Source: Bolinopsis microptera (lineage: Eukaryota; Ctenophora; Tentaculata; Lobata; Bolinopsidae). Taken from it: 64,000 bases of DNA. The position numbers and the translations under genes are program-made. Positions 55,301-64,000 of the stretch are shown piece after piece. The number at the start of each line of letters is the position of its first letter. The stretch's first letter is position 1. Where the stretch lies: NCBI RefSeq assembly GCF_026151205.1, contig NC_087072.1, forward strand, positions 19,018,103 to 19,082,102, given 5' to 3'. The notes beneath the pieces were generated by a model. The model did not search any database and was not told the DNA's origin. It saw only the letters and a program-made list of their open reading frames with translations.

Positions 55301-56568
55301 TTAGCAACTTTGTCTACCTGGGTGCAACTATTAGTGGGGATGGGACAATCAACAGAGACCTGGATGTCCGTATCCAGAAGGCTAATGGCGCCTTTCATCA
55401 GCTCTGGAACATTTGGAATAGCAGAACTATAAAGACTCCAACCAAGATCAGGATCTATAGGGCTGCTGTCCTCACCATCTTGTTGTTGTGTATGGAGCTG
55501 AAGTCTGGAACACCACCAAAAAGCAGATGAAACGTTTCGAGGTTTTCCATCAAACCTCCTTGAGAAGGATCCTTAGGATTAAATGGTTCTTTCATGTAAC
55601 CAACGACGAAGTTCTTAGGAGGGCTATCATCAAGTCAGTTGAGACTTTCATCAGTGCTGCCAAGCTACGTTGGTATGGACATGTAGTTAGAATGCCAGAC
55701 TCTAGACTACCGAGGTTTCTGTTGAACTGGAAGCCAAACTATGGAAAGAGGTCAAGGGGCAGACCCCGTAAGAACTGGAAGTCCTGCGTACTCGAAGATG
55801 CTGCTAAGTTTACAGGTGTTGAAAACATCGACAACGACACAACAGAAGCTTTGGCTACCAATCGAGTACAGTGGAGACATATGTTACGCCGCCAACGCGA
55901 TGTGTGTGATGCAGGCCACTCCAACGACTAGGAGGAGACCTTACCATGTAACATGTATGTAATATAATAATATTTATAAGCCTCCGTTTTGAAAGTTTTA
56001 AATTTTAATATATTCACATTTCTATTTAAAATTCAATTTAATGTATAAGTCAATAACTGGCCGCCAAAGCCGCGCATTCTTGAAAACAGGATTAAATTGT
56101 TTATGATTATACGACGAATAAAAATAAATTTAAAACTATCCGTGGTTTTTTAAAATAAATTACAAATTATAATCTTTCCTAAATCCAAAGCCAGCTTTGT
56201 AAATTTACTATCAGATCATAATATATTGTCAATTCTCAGTATTTACAATGCAACATTTCATTAATCTACATACAAGCGTACTCCAGCCCCTGCACGCCAG
56301 CACGCATCCGTTCTTATGCGGCGCGGCTCAAGCCACTCACGTATTATATTATACTTTTTGCTTTCTTCAGAAACTGCTGCTCACTGCTGCTCACTGCTAC
56401 TAAATGCTGCTCACTGCTGCTATGGGCGCGCGCGCGACAGCAGCAGTGAGCAGCAGTTAGTAGCAGTGAGCAGCAGTGAGCAGCAGTGAGCAGCATGAGC
56501 AGTTAATAGCAGTGAGCAGCAGTGAGCAGCAGTGAGCAGCAGTTTCTTTGCACTTAGCCCCTCCTGTG
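52324..56568. mobile_element. Hairpin transposon with CTGCTGCTCA repeats, copy 2, itself interrupted
   Basis: The termini are CACAGGAGGGG (left) and CCCCTCCTGTG (right) with the 4-bp duplication GGCC at 52,320-52,323 and 56,569-56,572. These match the hairpin element at 27,984. The foldback core lies at 56,368-56,550: CTGCTGCTCA units, a GCGCGCGCGCG centre, then GAGCAGCAGT units. After the left 20 bases (...GTGCAAAGAA) unrelated sequence carrying a LINE begins and runs to about 56,366, where AGAAACTGCTG resumes, so about 4.0 kb was inserted into the left arm. Confidence 0.65.
52919..55931 (+). pseudogene. RTE-type LINE, endonuclease and reverse transcriptase, frameshifted
   Basis: Peptides in order: FGTWNVLSL and DLLGITETHM (endonuclease start), VAYAPTEGAEE, LLGDFNAKV, NQIDHICIG, IGSDHYLVLG (endonuclease end), KNNKSPGVDGI, QCGFRQNRSCIDQI, FVDFKAAFDSI, GTGQGDIQAPPVFN and TDYADDMAI (RT), then RWYGHVVRM and the C-terminal GRPRKNWKSCVLED. 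Motifs and order fit the RTE/CFDP2-like clade. The frame shifts near 53,190, 53,770, 54,056 and 55,487, so no full protein is made. The longest open piece is 54,058-55,485. The copy is inserted in AT-rich sequence that is also seen at 45,230-45,330 without it. The 3' end is near 55,970 (ATGTAATATAATAATA). Confidence 0.85.
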
Positions 56569-56949
56569 GGCCGCGCCGCGCATCAAATAATTCTTCTCGC
56601 AATTTTTCGGTAGATCGGCGAAATGCACCACTGGGCCTCGCCGAGCTGCGAAGGATTGACATCCTGAATCAACTTTGTTGTTTGTTCATTGTTGCTACAT
56701 GAAATTTGTATTTGATTGTGTTCTACCGATTGTATCAATTGCCATTTAATTATAAGTAGTTTGAATGCAAATGACATTTTCCTCACTTATTTATTTATTT
56801 TTAAACTGGAACCCTTCCAGGGCTTACATTAAAAACAAAAAGTGTTTTAAATGTTTATTTTTAGCGGCCCAATTTGACGAACGCGAATGCAATGTTACTT
56901 GTTTAAATTTTTTCAAAGTTGCGCACCGCTTTCTTCTCGAGGCAATATA

Positions 56950-57394
56950 GTAGAGGCTCTTACGGGCAAAAAGACGTGTTTTCTGCTACGAGTTTAGAGA
57001 CCTAACCGCTAATTGGACACAATATAATAGTATGATGTCTAAGGATCGATAATATGTTAAGAAGTATAAATTTGGCCTTATTAGTCACGTGCTATACCAA
57101 TGCCGATGCGCGTTTTAAACTTTGACAGTCTATTACTCTAAGGCAAATAGAGTAATTATATTCATATTTTGTCAGCAATAAGATCACATTATGTTCTATT
57201 TGGTGTGAAAATATGAGCTAGAACGGACATAATCTCGCTGAGTTATAGCTGTTTGAAATTTATGATGAACGTGCGGGTGCCAATTGATAACAACTAAATG
57301 CTTTTGCGCGTAGTGCGCGTCGAAAATTTGACAAAAACGCTTGCGGAGTGACAATATACAAACTTCGATAAAGTATATGAAGTGGGTACTTCTC
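56950..57394. mobile_element. Second copy of the TA-flanked MITE, left end only
   Basis: It starts TA then GTAGAGGCTCTTACGGGCA and follows the left part of 51,226-51,978 closely, for example TGATAACAACTAAATGCTTT. It differs by a block of about 120 extra bases (57,060-57,177). Homology stops at 57,394 after TATGAAGTGGGT; no right inverted terminus is seen. Confidence 0.7.
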
Positions 57395-57864
57395 TAATAT
57401 TTACGAAATAGTGCGTGCTGCATGCTAGTCAATTAACAATGAACGACAGCCCAGTGTTTTCGTGAACTAGAAATAAATTGACCTTCCGCTCAACTATCAT
57501 CAATCGTTTAATTTGTTGCAAGATGCATTACTGGAACAGCGAAATATTCCACACTGCACACTGGGCCACGCCGAGCTGCAAAAGATTGACATCTTCAATT
57601 AAGTTTACGAATAATACTCGTTTAAATATCTTCGAAGAACAAAGTCAAAAGTAGCGGCGTAGCGCGCGCTGCTTTCTTCTCAAAATTTTAACCCGAGACA
57701 ATGATCCGAAAAAGTTCGGCGAGATGCGAAGGATAAACATTGTGAATTAAGTGCAAGGGCTTTAAATAGAGCAACGATCGTTGCTTTGACAAAATCGTAT
57801 ATGCTCTGTTAATTTGCGGCCGGCAACGATTTGGAAGGGTCGACATGATCGTCAATCAAAACGG
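57395..57864. other. Intergenic with a MITE-like remnant
   Basis: 57,515-57,602 contains TTGCAAGATGCATTACTGG and CACGCCGAGCTGCAAAAGATTGACATC, split here as GAGCTGCAAAAGATTGACAT, similar to the right part of the TTG...CAA MITE, but without a clear duplication. No gene seen. Confidence 0.4.
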
Positions 57865-57953
57865 TTGTAGCGCTATGCCCTAGTGGGCCGCGCCGCGCAT
57901 CCAATAATGCTTATACAGATCGGGAAATGCAAAGGATTGACATCGTGAATCAA
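57865..57953 (+). mobile_element. Short MITE (TTG...CAA), copy d
   Basis: An 89-bp insert starting TTGTAGCGC and ending GTGAATCAA, flanked by the perfect 9-bp duplication TCAAAACGG at 57,856-57,864 and 57,954-57,962. It has the same orientation as copy a. Confidence 0.8.
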
Positions 57954-58133
57954 TCAAAACGGGTAATCTTTAAATATTAAAATTACTTTAAAAAGCACCA
58001 CTTATAAAGTACTATAGTAAATCGAGCGTTACCATACAATTTTCTTTCATGTCTATTTTTGCTACAAGACAATACTGTACTAATATCTTTAATTCTGCAA
58101 TAACTTACTGTTACTCTTACTTCCACCTTCGAT

Positions 58134-59017
58134 CAGTGAAAAGATCCCACATGCATGTGAAAAAGGTGCATCAAGCTGGCTGACCGGACTTCCCTATGAG
58201 AAGTACGGCTTTGTCCTGAACAAGCGAGGGTTCAAAGACGCGATACCATTGAGATATGCTCTACCCATTGCCAACATAGCCAAGAAATGCATTTGTGGCA
58301 AAGATAACACCTACAACCACATTCTTATTTGCAAGAAAGGAGGCTTTGTCAACAGCAGACACAACCGACTGAGAGACACTGTTGCAAGCATTCTTGAAAA
58401 AATCTGTAATGAGGTTGTTGTAGAGCCCACACTCCAGCCATGCACTGGAGAAAGCCTTCACCCTGGTACCATCCTTGATGATGGGGCAAGGCTCGACATA
58501 GCAGCTAGAGGTTTGTGGTCACCAATGGAGATGGCATTTTTTTGATATCAGGGTTTTACACCCCGGAGCCAAATCCAACGCTAATCACAATACCCCAGCA
58601 AAGATGTACAGCAAGCATGAGAGAGAGAAAGAAAGGAAATATGGAGACCGCTGTGTACAAATTGAAAAAGGAACCTGCAATGGCCTTGTATTCTCGACCA
58701 CCGGAGGTATGGGCCCACAGGCTACCATGTTCCTTAAACGAGTAGCAACACTTCTGGCAGCCAAGACCAGCCAGGACAAAAGCCTCATCATGGCAAATCT
58801 AAGACGTCGTTTGCGGTTTGAGCTACTTAAGACAGTATTGATTGCAGTGAGAGGACACAGAGGACGGTATTATGAGAAAGCAATACCTGTTGATGAACTG
58901 GACCTAAATCTCGCACACACCACCAGTGATGAAGACAGGGGTGATGATGTTGATGATGAAGATAATGAAGTTGAGGATGAGGCTGAGAATGTAGAGGAAG
59001 AGGTTTCAGAAGAGTGA
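58134..59017 (+). pseudogene. Retroelement polyprotein C-terminus (nuclease-like), copy 3, nearly intact
   Basis: Open from about 58,134: ASSWLTGLPYEKYGFVLNKR, then CICG...H...CKKGG, RHNRLRD and DDGARLDIAARGLW. A run of seven T at 58,537-58,543, where six would keep frame, causes a premature TGA. One base shift restores DIRVLHPGA and the conserved tail GTCNGLVFSTTGGMGPQ. The C-terminus is unusually acidic (DEDRGDDVDDEDNE) and ends at TGA 59,015-59,017. No RT domain lies upstream, so the copy is 5' truncated. The single-T frameshift could be real or a homopolymer error. Confidence 0.6.
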
Positions 59018-59100
59018 GCTGAAAAGAAGACAAGTTTCTATTCTAATTTATTGATTATTATATATATTGAAATAAACATATAATATCCATTACTCCAGGA

Positions 59101-59990
59101 GTGATGACAGGATATACTGTTACAGCCCACAGGATCACCCAAAACTCCAACCGCCACAGAGGTCTGAATGCAAGCTCACTCACAATGCTCTTCAGAACAG
59201 TAGTACCCACAAAACTTCTATTTGCTGCTCCTATATGGCTTAAAGATAACCTCGATACTTTCAAAGACATTTATGCCAGGGTCCTTTTGAAGATAAGCGG
59301 GGCCACTCACCGGATCCTCCCAAAGATTTGACCTCTGTTGTGCTTGGGATTCCCCCCTTGAGATATCCTACAAGATGGTCACTATAAAAGTCATAATAAA
59401 AGCTCTTACAAGTGACCCATTTATGCAAGGGCTCATCTTGCAGCTAGAGGAAGCAAAGGCCCACCGATACCAGCACCATATTGATGAGATACGCAAGATT
59501 CTAACGTGAACAACTGGGTCCAACGAACTGAACAGAAGCAAAACAGACCTTCTGACTAGTGTCCAGAATGATGTTGTCAGCTACTCAAAAGAAGAAATTA
59601 TGCACTTCATGGACTTTACTTGGAATAAACATCTCCTGCTGAACGCAATAATAAATCAGAGTGAGGATCAGATACTGGATAACATTGATGAAAGGAGCCA
59701 AAAGTTCTTTCCTCGCTACTCAAGCAGAAGCACAGAGACCAAGGTTATGTCTCTCTTACACGGCCATGACTTCACCTTTGCAGCCTTCCAGGCAAGGGTG
59801 GCCCTCAGTGTCCAAATTGTCAGGTATTGGACAACAATTACCACAGAGTTTTCTCCTGTCCACTGTGCAGCTGTTCCTACAGAGAAACCCTGCATGAGCA
59901 TTCCTCTAGTGACCAACCATGCTGCGCTGGTCTATCTTAAGAGATGATAGTGATAACAGTATCACTGCCTTCCGATCTCTAGCACAAATT
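59101..59990 (+). pseudogene. LINE ORF2 C-terminal remnant
   Basis: HRGLNASSLTMLFRTVVPTK and LLFAAPIWLKDN resemble the post-RT region of Jockey/CR1-like LINE proteins. After several stops and frameshifts comes TRWSL, then DPFMQGLILQLEEAKA, DFTWNKHLLLNAI and finally a CxxC...H...CPxC zinc motif at about 59,815-59,880, matching 43,968-44,237. About 55 bases at 59,757-59,812 are absent from that other copy. Dead. The RT core is not present. Confidence 0.5.
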
Positions 59991-59992
59991 GC

Positions 59993-61116
59993 AGGTTTTT
60001 ATTTGGATACTGTGATACCAATTCTAGAATAGGTACATTAGATTTTAAGGCCACAGGGGGGGGTCGAGGCCTCAAAAAATGCAAAAAAACATTATGCTTT
60101 GAATCAATATATATTTTTGTGGTGGATACTTTGCCACCACTCATTTGTCTGTAGCTATTTTACTTTTTTTTATAAATGAGGTTAACCAATTCTCATTTAA
60201 CCTCATTTTTTTGATAAATCGATAATGGAGGGCAGAAATATTGATGCCATTACAACTGAAAACTACGATAAGCTTTGTTTTTATTGTTTTTGTGTTATTT
60301 CAGCAGTTAAACTTTGAAAAATATACAAATAAAGGCAAAATTTTCAAAAATCACATAACATAAAAAACAGTTTTTTGCCTCTCCTGAAAACCTCGAATTT
60401 TTGACTTCAAAATCTATCTTCTCCTAGAGTTTTTATCCATTTCACCTCAAATTTGGAACTTATGTTCCTGACATAAATTTAAAAGTTTGTTATGTAACGA
60501 TTGTTGTAATTTTGCTCCTAACTCTTTTTATGAGGTTAACCATTTTAAATTTTGTAACCAGCACTCATGGTTAACCTCATATCTCAGCTTTGGAGCAAGA
60601 TATTATAAATCGTTACATAACAAAAACTCAAAATACCTTGAAGAACATTGTTGCCAAGTTACAAGGTTCTAAGTCATAAACTGAAAAAGAAGATAGATTT
60701 TGAACACGATTTCATTTAAAGTTTTCATTTACAATAGAATTACAGGTAAACCTCAAAATTCAACGCGCGATATCTTCAAATAGGAAACTTTGTTTTCGGT
60801 AAGGACAAAAGCATTTGAAAATTTAGATCGAGCTCTACAACATATCTCAAAATCTCAAAATCGACCTCGGACCCCCCCCTGTGGCCTTAATAGCTTTGTT
60901 GACGAAGATGGTCTGCTGAATCAGCAGTTTTGTAGATATAAGAAGCCGGATGACCCAATTCACCTTGGATCAAACGGTATATTCAAACTCTCCCGGGCTT
61001 TTGCTCACAAGATATTTGGTAGCCCTGTTGACGGGAGATCATTCAGTGATGTTGTTAATGCCAAAGCTAGAGGCAGATTTTCCCCACGACCACGTAGATC
61101 TATACTTCAGTCATGA
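59993..61116 (+). pseudogene. LINE ORF1 esterase C-terminus, interrupted by a TTAA element
   Basis: A fragment of an ORF1 protein related to 49,509-51,245. The frame reads FLFGYCDTNSRIGTLDF up to TTAA 60,045, then resumes after the inserted element with NSFVDEDGLLNQQF and DDPIHLGSNG, the SGNH block V (DxxH), and ends at TGA 61,114-61,116. The catalytic-serine block is missing because the copy is 5' truncated at about 59,993. ORF2 starts at ATG 61,113-61,115, overlapping the stop as ATGA. Confidence 0.65.
60049..60886. mobile_element. TTAA-flanked palindromic element, family B
   Basis: TTAA at 60,045-60,048 and 60,887-60,890 flanks an 838-bp inverted-repeat element with ends GGCCACAGGGGGGGGTCGAG and its reverse complement. 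Internally it shares short motifs with family A (AAATCTATCTTCTCCTA), so A and B look distantly related. There is an AT-rich centre with GAGGTTAACCATTTTAAATT. No transposase. Confidence 0.82.
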
Positions 61117-64000
61117 TAGTTAGATTGATATGCGAAATTTGCTGCTGCTGCAATAAACCTGTACGAGCTGGACACCCTTTCATAATTTGTCAGATGTGTG
61201 ACAAAATAATGCACAAAAAATGCAAAACTAATGACAACATAGTCAAATTTCGAGATGAAATATACTGCAAAGTCTGTATTGAAGCCAACGATATTATTCG
61301 ATACAACCCTTTCTACCAAGCTCCCCACTTTGCTAACAACGGCCTTATTGATGATGAGCCAGTTAATTATATTGAATCTATCTACAACAGCTCAAAAATT
61401 CTTGAAAACTGCAAAACATTCTCCATAACAGAGTTGAATGCCACCACCCTGCCTGGAAATTCAGTCGAATATATGTCCACTTTATTCCTCAACATTGATG
61501 GGAATGCAACAAACTTTGACAACTTTGCAGTTGAGCAGTCTAGTATAAACCACAAGTTTTCTGTTATTGGTCTTGCAGAAACAAACACTGATGCTGACAA
61601 TGGAACACTATATCAGCTTAGTGGATACTCCTCGTGTTACCAATCCCGTTATTTCTGTCAAGACAAAAACCAGTTCAAGGCTAAAGGATCAGGAGTTTGT
61701 CTTAACCTGAAAAACTCTCTAAACTTTAATAAGATTACTGGATTATCTCTCTGTAATGAGCACATAGAATCACTGTTTGTATCTATCACCAGTATGAAAG
61801 ACCCAACCGTTGTAGGGGTTATCTACCGTCCTCCAAACGCATCACTTGAACTGTTTAACGAAGCATATGAACGTATTCTCTCTAAACTGAATGGCAAGAA
61901 GGTATATATCCTTGGGGATTTCAATGTTAACATTTTAAACCACCCATCTTCATCAGAGGACAAATTCCAAGAAATAATATTTAACAATGGCTTTATACCA
62001 ACCATATCAGTGCCAACTCACCATATGCCTGGTTGTTCCAGGACTTGTATTGACAATATCCACACCAATGTATTAGACCAATCCCTTATCTCTGGTGTCA
62101 TATCTGACAAGATCTCCCATCACCACCCTATATTCACTTTTGTTAAGCTTTCCCCCGACTCTGTGTCACTATCTGATTCACCAGACAAAATTACTATACA
62201 CTACGACTATAGTAATGCTAACCTAGAGAAGCTCTGTCTTGAAATAGAAAACGATTTGGATATGTTCCACTACAGTTGTGACACATTTGACTCTTTTATG
62301 CAGCTATTTCAAGAAAAAATAGACTTGTCTTGCAAACTTCCAACTCCAAGAACCACTAAACGTAATAGCATAACCAACCCTTGGATTACCCAGGGCCTAA
62401 TTAATTCCATCGAGAAGAAAGCTAGATTGTATTTCGAATGGAAAAAGACTTGTACATTAAAATTACCTGACGGGGATCCGAATAAGCACATTTGCTACAA
62501 GGAATTCGACAAGTTTCTCAAAAGCTCAATAAATATGGCAAAGGCTATGTGCTACACTAGAAAATTCGAAAAGTACAGCATGAACTCTAAAAAGACGTGG
62601 GAAGTTATTAATGAACTCCGTGGTAAAACTATGTCTCGATGTAAGGACGATTTTGTCATAAACGGTCAGAGAGTTACCTGCAGACGAATAATTGCTAACA
62701 AATTTTGTGAATACTTTACATCTCTTGCAAGTAATCTCAATAAAAATGTACTGTCGAACAATAGTATTTCTCTGGAACCAATTGAATCATTTGCTCAGTT
62801 CATGTCAAATTCAGTATCTGACTCCATTTATCTGGAAGAAACTAATAAAGACGAGATCATTGAGGTGATCAAAGATTTTCAAAATGGCAAGGCGAGTGAC
62901 ATACCAATAATTGTTGTAAAGAAATCATCAAAGCTTATAGCTGGTACCTTGGCCAGGCTTTACAACACATGTATACAAAGTGGTACATTCCCGACTATTT
63001 TTAAAACTGGTAAAGTTATTCCTATTTACAAGAAAGACAATAAGGAATGTATCGAAAACTATCGGCCTGTATCAATATTACCTTTATTTGGAAAAATTTT
63101 CGAGAAGATCATTTACAAACGGCTCTATAATTTCTTCACATCTAAAGGTGTACTGACAGACTCACAGTTTGGATTTAGAAAAGGTCATTCCACCACTCAT
63201 GCTCTACACAAATCTATAGACTCCGTTACAAAGACTCTAGCTGGCAATAAACATGTCTTAGGAATATTCATTGACTTAAGCAAAGCCTTCGACACCCTTG
63301 ACCACAACATTCTTCTAAGCAAATTAAACTCCTATGGTATTAGGGGCACAGCACTTACCTTACTTAAAAGCTATTTGACTAACAGAAAGCAGTATGTTAT
63401 GTATAACGATGTACCATCAGAAACACTGGATGTGAAATTTGGGGTACCACAGGGGTCAATTCTAGGGCCGTTACTTTTCCTACTGTATATGAACGATATA
63501 GTGAACTGTTTTTCTGACAGTGAGGTGAAATTTGTACTTTATGCTGATGACACTAATATCTTTATATCAGGACCATCTAGAGAAGCAACATACAAAAAAG
63601 CAAACTTAGTTCTTAAACATGTGTCGATTTACATGAAATGTAATCTACTCCATATCAATATGTCTAAATGCTGCTACATCCATTTTAAACCTGCCTCTGA
63701 ATATGATGAGACCTGTGCAAGGACCAGACCATTTGCTAACCTACTAGATGAGTCTAGGTCAATATTCATCGATGGTAAGGTTATTACTAAAGTCAAGGAT
63801 ACCAAATTCCTAGGTATTGTTATAGATAGTAAGTTAAACTGGGCTGCCCATATGCACTACATTCGTAAAAAACTTCGGTCCATGACTGGTGCAATCTGTA
63901 GAATTCGACACTCGATACCTGGTGAACTATATTTGAAAATATATAATGCTCTCTTTGAATCACATCTCAGTTATGGTATAAGTGTCTGGGGCGTTGTCCT
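61113..64000 (+). CDS. Second LINE ORF2: zinc finger, APE endonuclease, reverse transcriptase (runs off window)
   Basis: An uninterrupted frame of 962 codons from ATG 61,113 to the window end, with no stop found on reading it through. The N-terminus has a Cys/His-rich PHD-like cluster (ICEICCCCNK, CQMCDK, HKKC, CKVC). Next comes an APE endonuclease with LAETN, YRPPNA and GDFNVN; where a final SDH-type motif is expected it has KISHHHP. The RT has QFGFRKGHSTTH, IDLSKAFDTLDH, GVPQGSILGP and YADDTN. The layout equals the ORF2 at 46,100-49,495 but the sequence is clearly diverged, so it is a separate family of the same group. It follows ORF1 through an ATGA overlap. The C-terminus lies beyond the window. 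Whether the element can move is doubtful because its ORF1 is truncated. Confidence 0.88.
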   Translation, partial: MIVRLICEICCCCNKPVRAGHPFIICQMCDKIMHKKCKTNDNIVKFRDEIYCKVCIEANDIIRYNPFYQAPHFANNGLIDDEPVNYIESIYNSSKILENCKTFSITELNATTLPGNSVEYMSTLFLNIDGNATNFDNFAVEQSSINHKFSVIGLAETNTDADNGTLYQLSGYSSCYQSRYFCQDKNQFKAKGSGVCLNLKNSLNFNKITGLSLCNEHIESLFVSITSMKDPTVVGVIYRPPNASLELFNEAYERILSKLNGKKVYILGDFNVNILNHPSSSEDKFQEIIFNNGFIPTISVPTHHMPGCSRTCIDNIHTNVLDQSLISGVISDKISHHHPIFTFVKLSPDSVSLSDSPDKITIHYDYSNANLEKLCLEIENDLDMFHYSCDTFDSFMQLFQEKIDLSCKLPTPRTTKRNSITNPWITQGLINSIEKKARLYFEWKKTCTLKLPDGDPNKHICYKEFDKFLKSSINMAKAMCYTRKFEKYSMNSKKTWEVINELRGKTMSRCKDDFVINGQRVTCRRIIANKFCEYFTSLASNLNKNVLSNNSISLEPIESFAQFMSNSVSDSIYLEETNKDEIIEVIKDFQNGKASDIPIIVVKKSSKLIAGTLARLYNTCIQSGTFPTIFKTGKVIPIYKKDNKECIENYRPVSILPLFGKIFEKIIYKRLYNFFTSKGVLTDSQFGFRKGHSTTHALHKSIDSVTKTLAGNKHVLGIFIDLSKAFDTLDHNILLSKLNSYGIRGTALTLLKSYLTNRKQYVMYNDVPSETLDVKFGVPQGSILGPLLFLLYMNDIVNCFSDSEVKFVLYADDTNIFISGPSREATYKKANLVLKHVSIYMKCNLLHINMSKCCYIHFKPASEYDETCARTRPFANLLDESRSIFIDGKVITKVKDTKFLGIVIDSKLNWAAHMHYIRKKLRSMTGAICRIRHSIPGELYLKIYNALFESHLSYGISVWGVV

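Larger units (their letters stand above)
52299..56672 (+). mobile_element. Short MITE (TTG...CAA), copy e, split by a 4.2-kb nest
   Basis: The left piece 52,299-52,323 starts TTGTAGCGCG and the right piece 56,569-56,672 ends CTGAATCAA. Together they make one MITE like copies a-d. Its 9-bp duplication CTTTGTTGT is at 52,290-52,298 and 56,673-56,681, over 4 kb apart. Everything between 52,324 and 56,568 was inserted later. Confidence 0.75.

Overview
This window is eukaryotic genomic DNA from an animal. It has spliced genes with GT-AG introns, animal-specific gene families (a CNNM-type transporter and a CEP162-like centriole protein), LINE, LTR and DNA transposons, and satellite arrays. The repertoire suggests a marine invertebrate, possibly a cnidarian, but I cannot place the species. 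There is no prokaryotic content, rRNA or CRISPR. The only tRNA-like sequence looks like a SINE head.

Layout. 1-13,578: a 58-bp satellite split by a long non-coding transposon (2,824-9,785). 13,982-22,216 (+): the last five recognisable exons of a CNNM-like gene, with a second copy of the same transposon (16,338-21,268) in its last intron. 23,264-27,154: dead transposons with short insertions nested in them. 27,984-29,232: a hairpin element and a hAT-like MITE. 29,399-35,059 (+): eleven exons of a CEP162-like gene, with other elements and an antisense membrane-protein ORF in its introns. 35,134-41,135 (-): an LTR retrotransposon without recognisable gag-pol. 41,136-42,755 (-): a decayed LINE fragment. 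43,968-45,090 (-): retroelement tails. 46,100-51,245 (-): a LINE with two long uninterrupted ORFs. 51,226-51,978: a TA-flanked MITE at the 5' end of that LINE. 52,290-56,681: a nest of at least three elements, one inside another, including a dead RTE-type LINE. 58,134-59,990: further retroelement tails. 59,993-64,000 (+): a second LINE related to the first, whose ORF2 is open to the window end.

The two host genes show no functional link. Most of the interest is in the mobile elements. The LINE at 46-51 kb encodes an ORF1 protein combining a PHD-like finger, an AlkB-type 2-oxoglutarate/Fe(II) dioxygenase with HxD...H...Rx5R, and an SGNH esterase. Its ORF2 carries its own PHD finger before the APE endonuclease and reverse transcriptase. 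Several non-autonomous DNA elements can be delimited to the base, because both target duplications and sometimes an empty site are present.

Caution: 1-13.6 kb, and less clearly 41.1-42.8 kb, carry very many single-base insertions and deletions. They may be poorly polished long-read sequence rather than true divergence.
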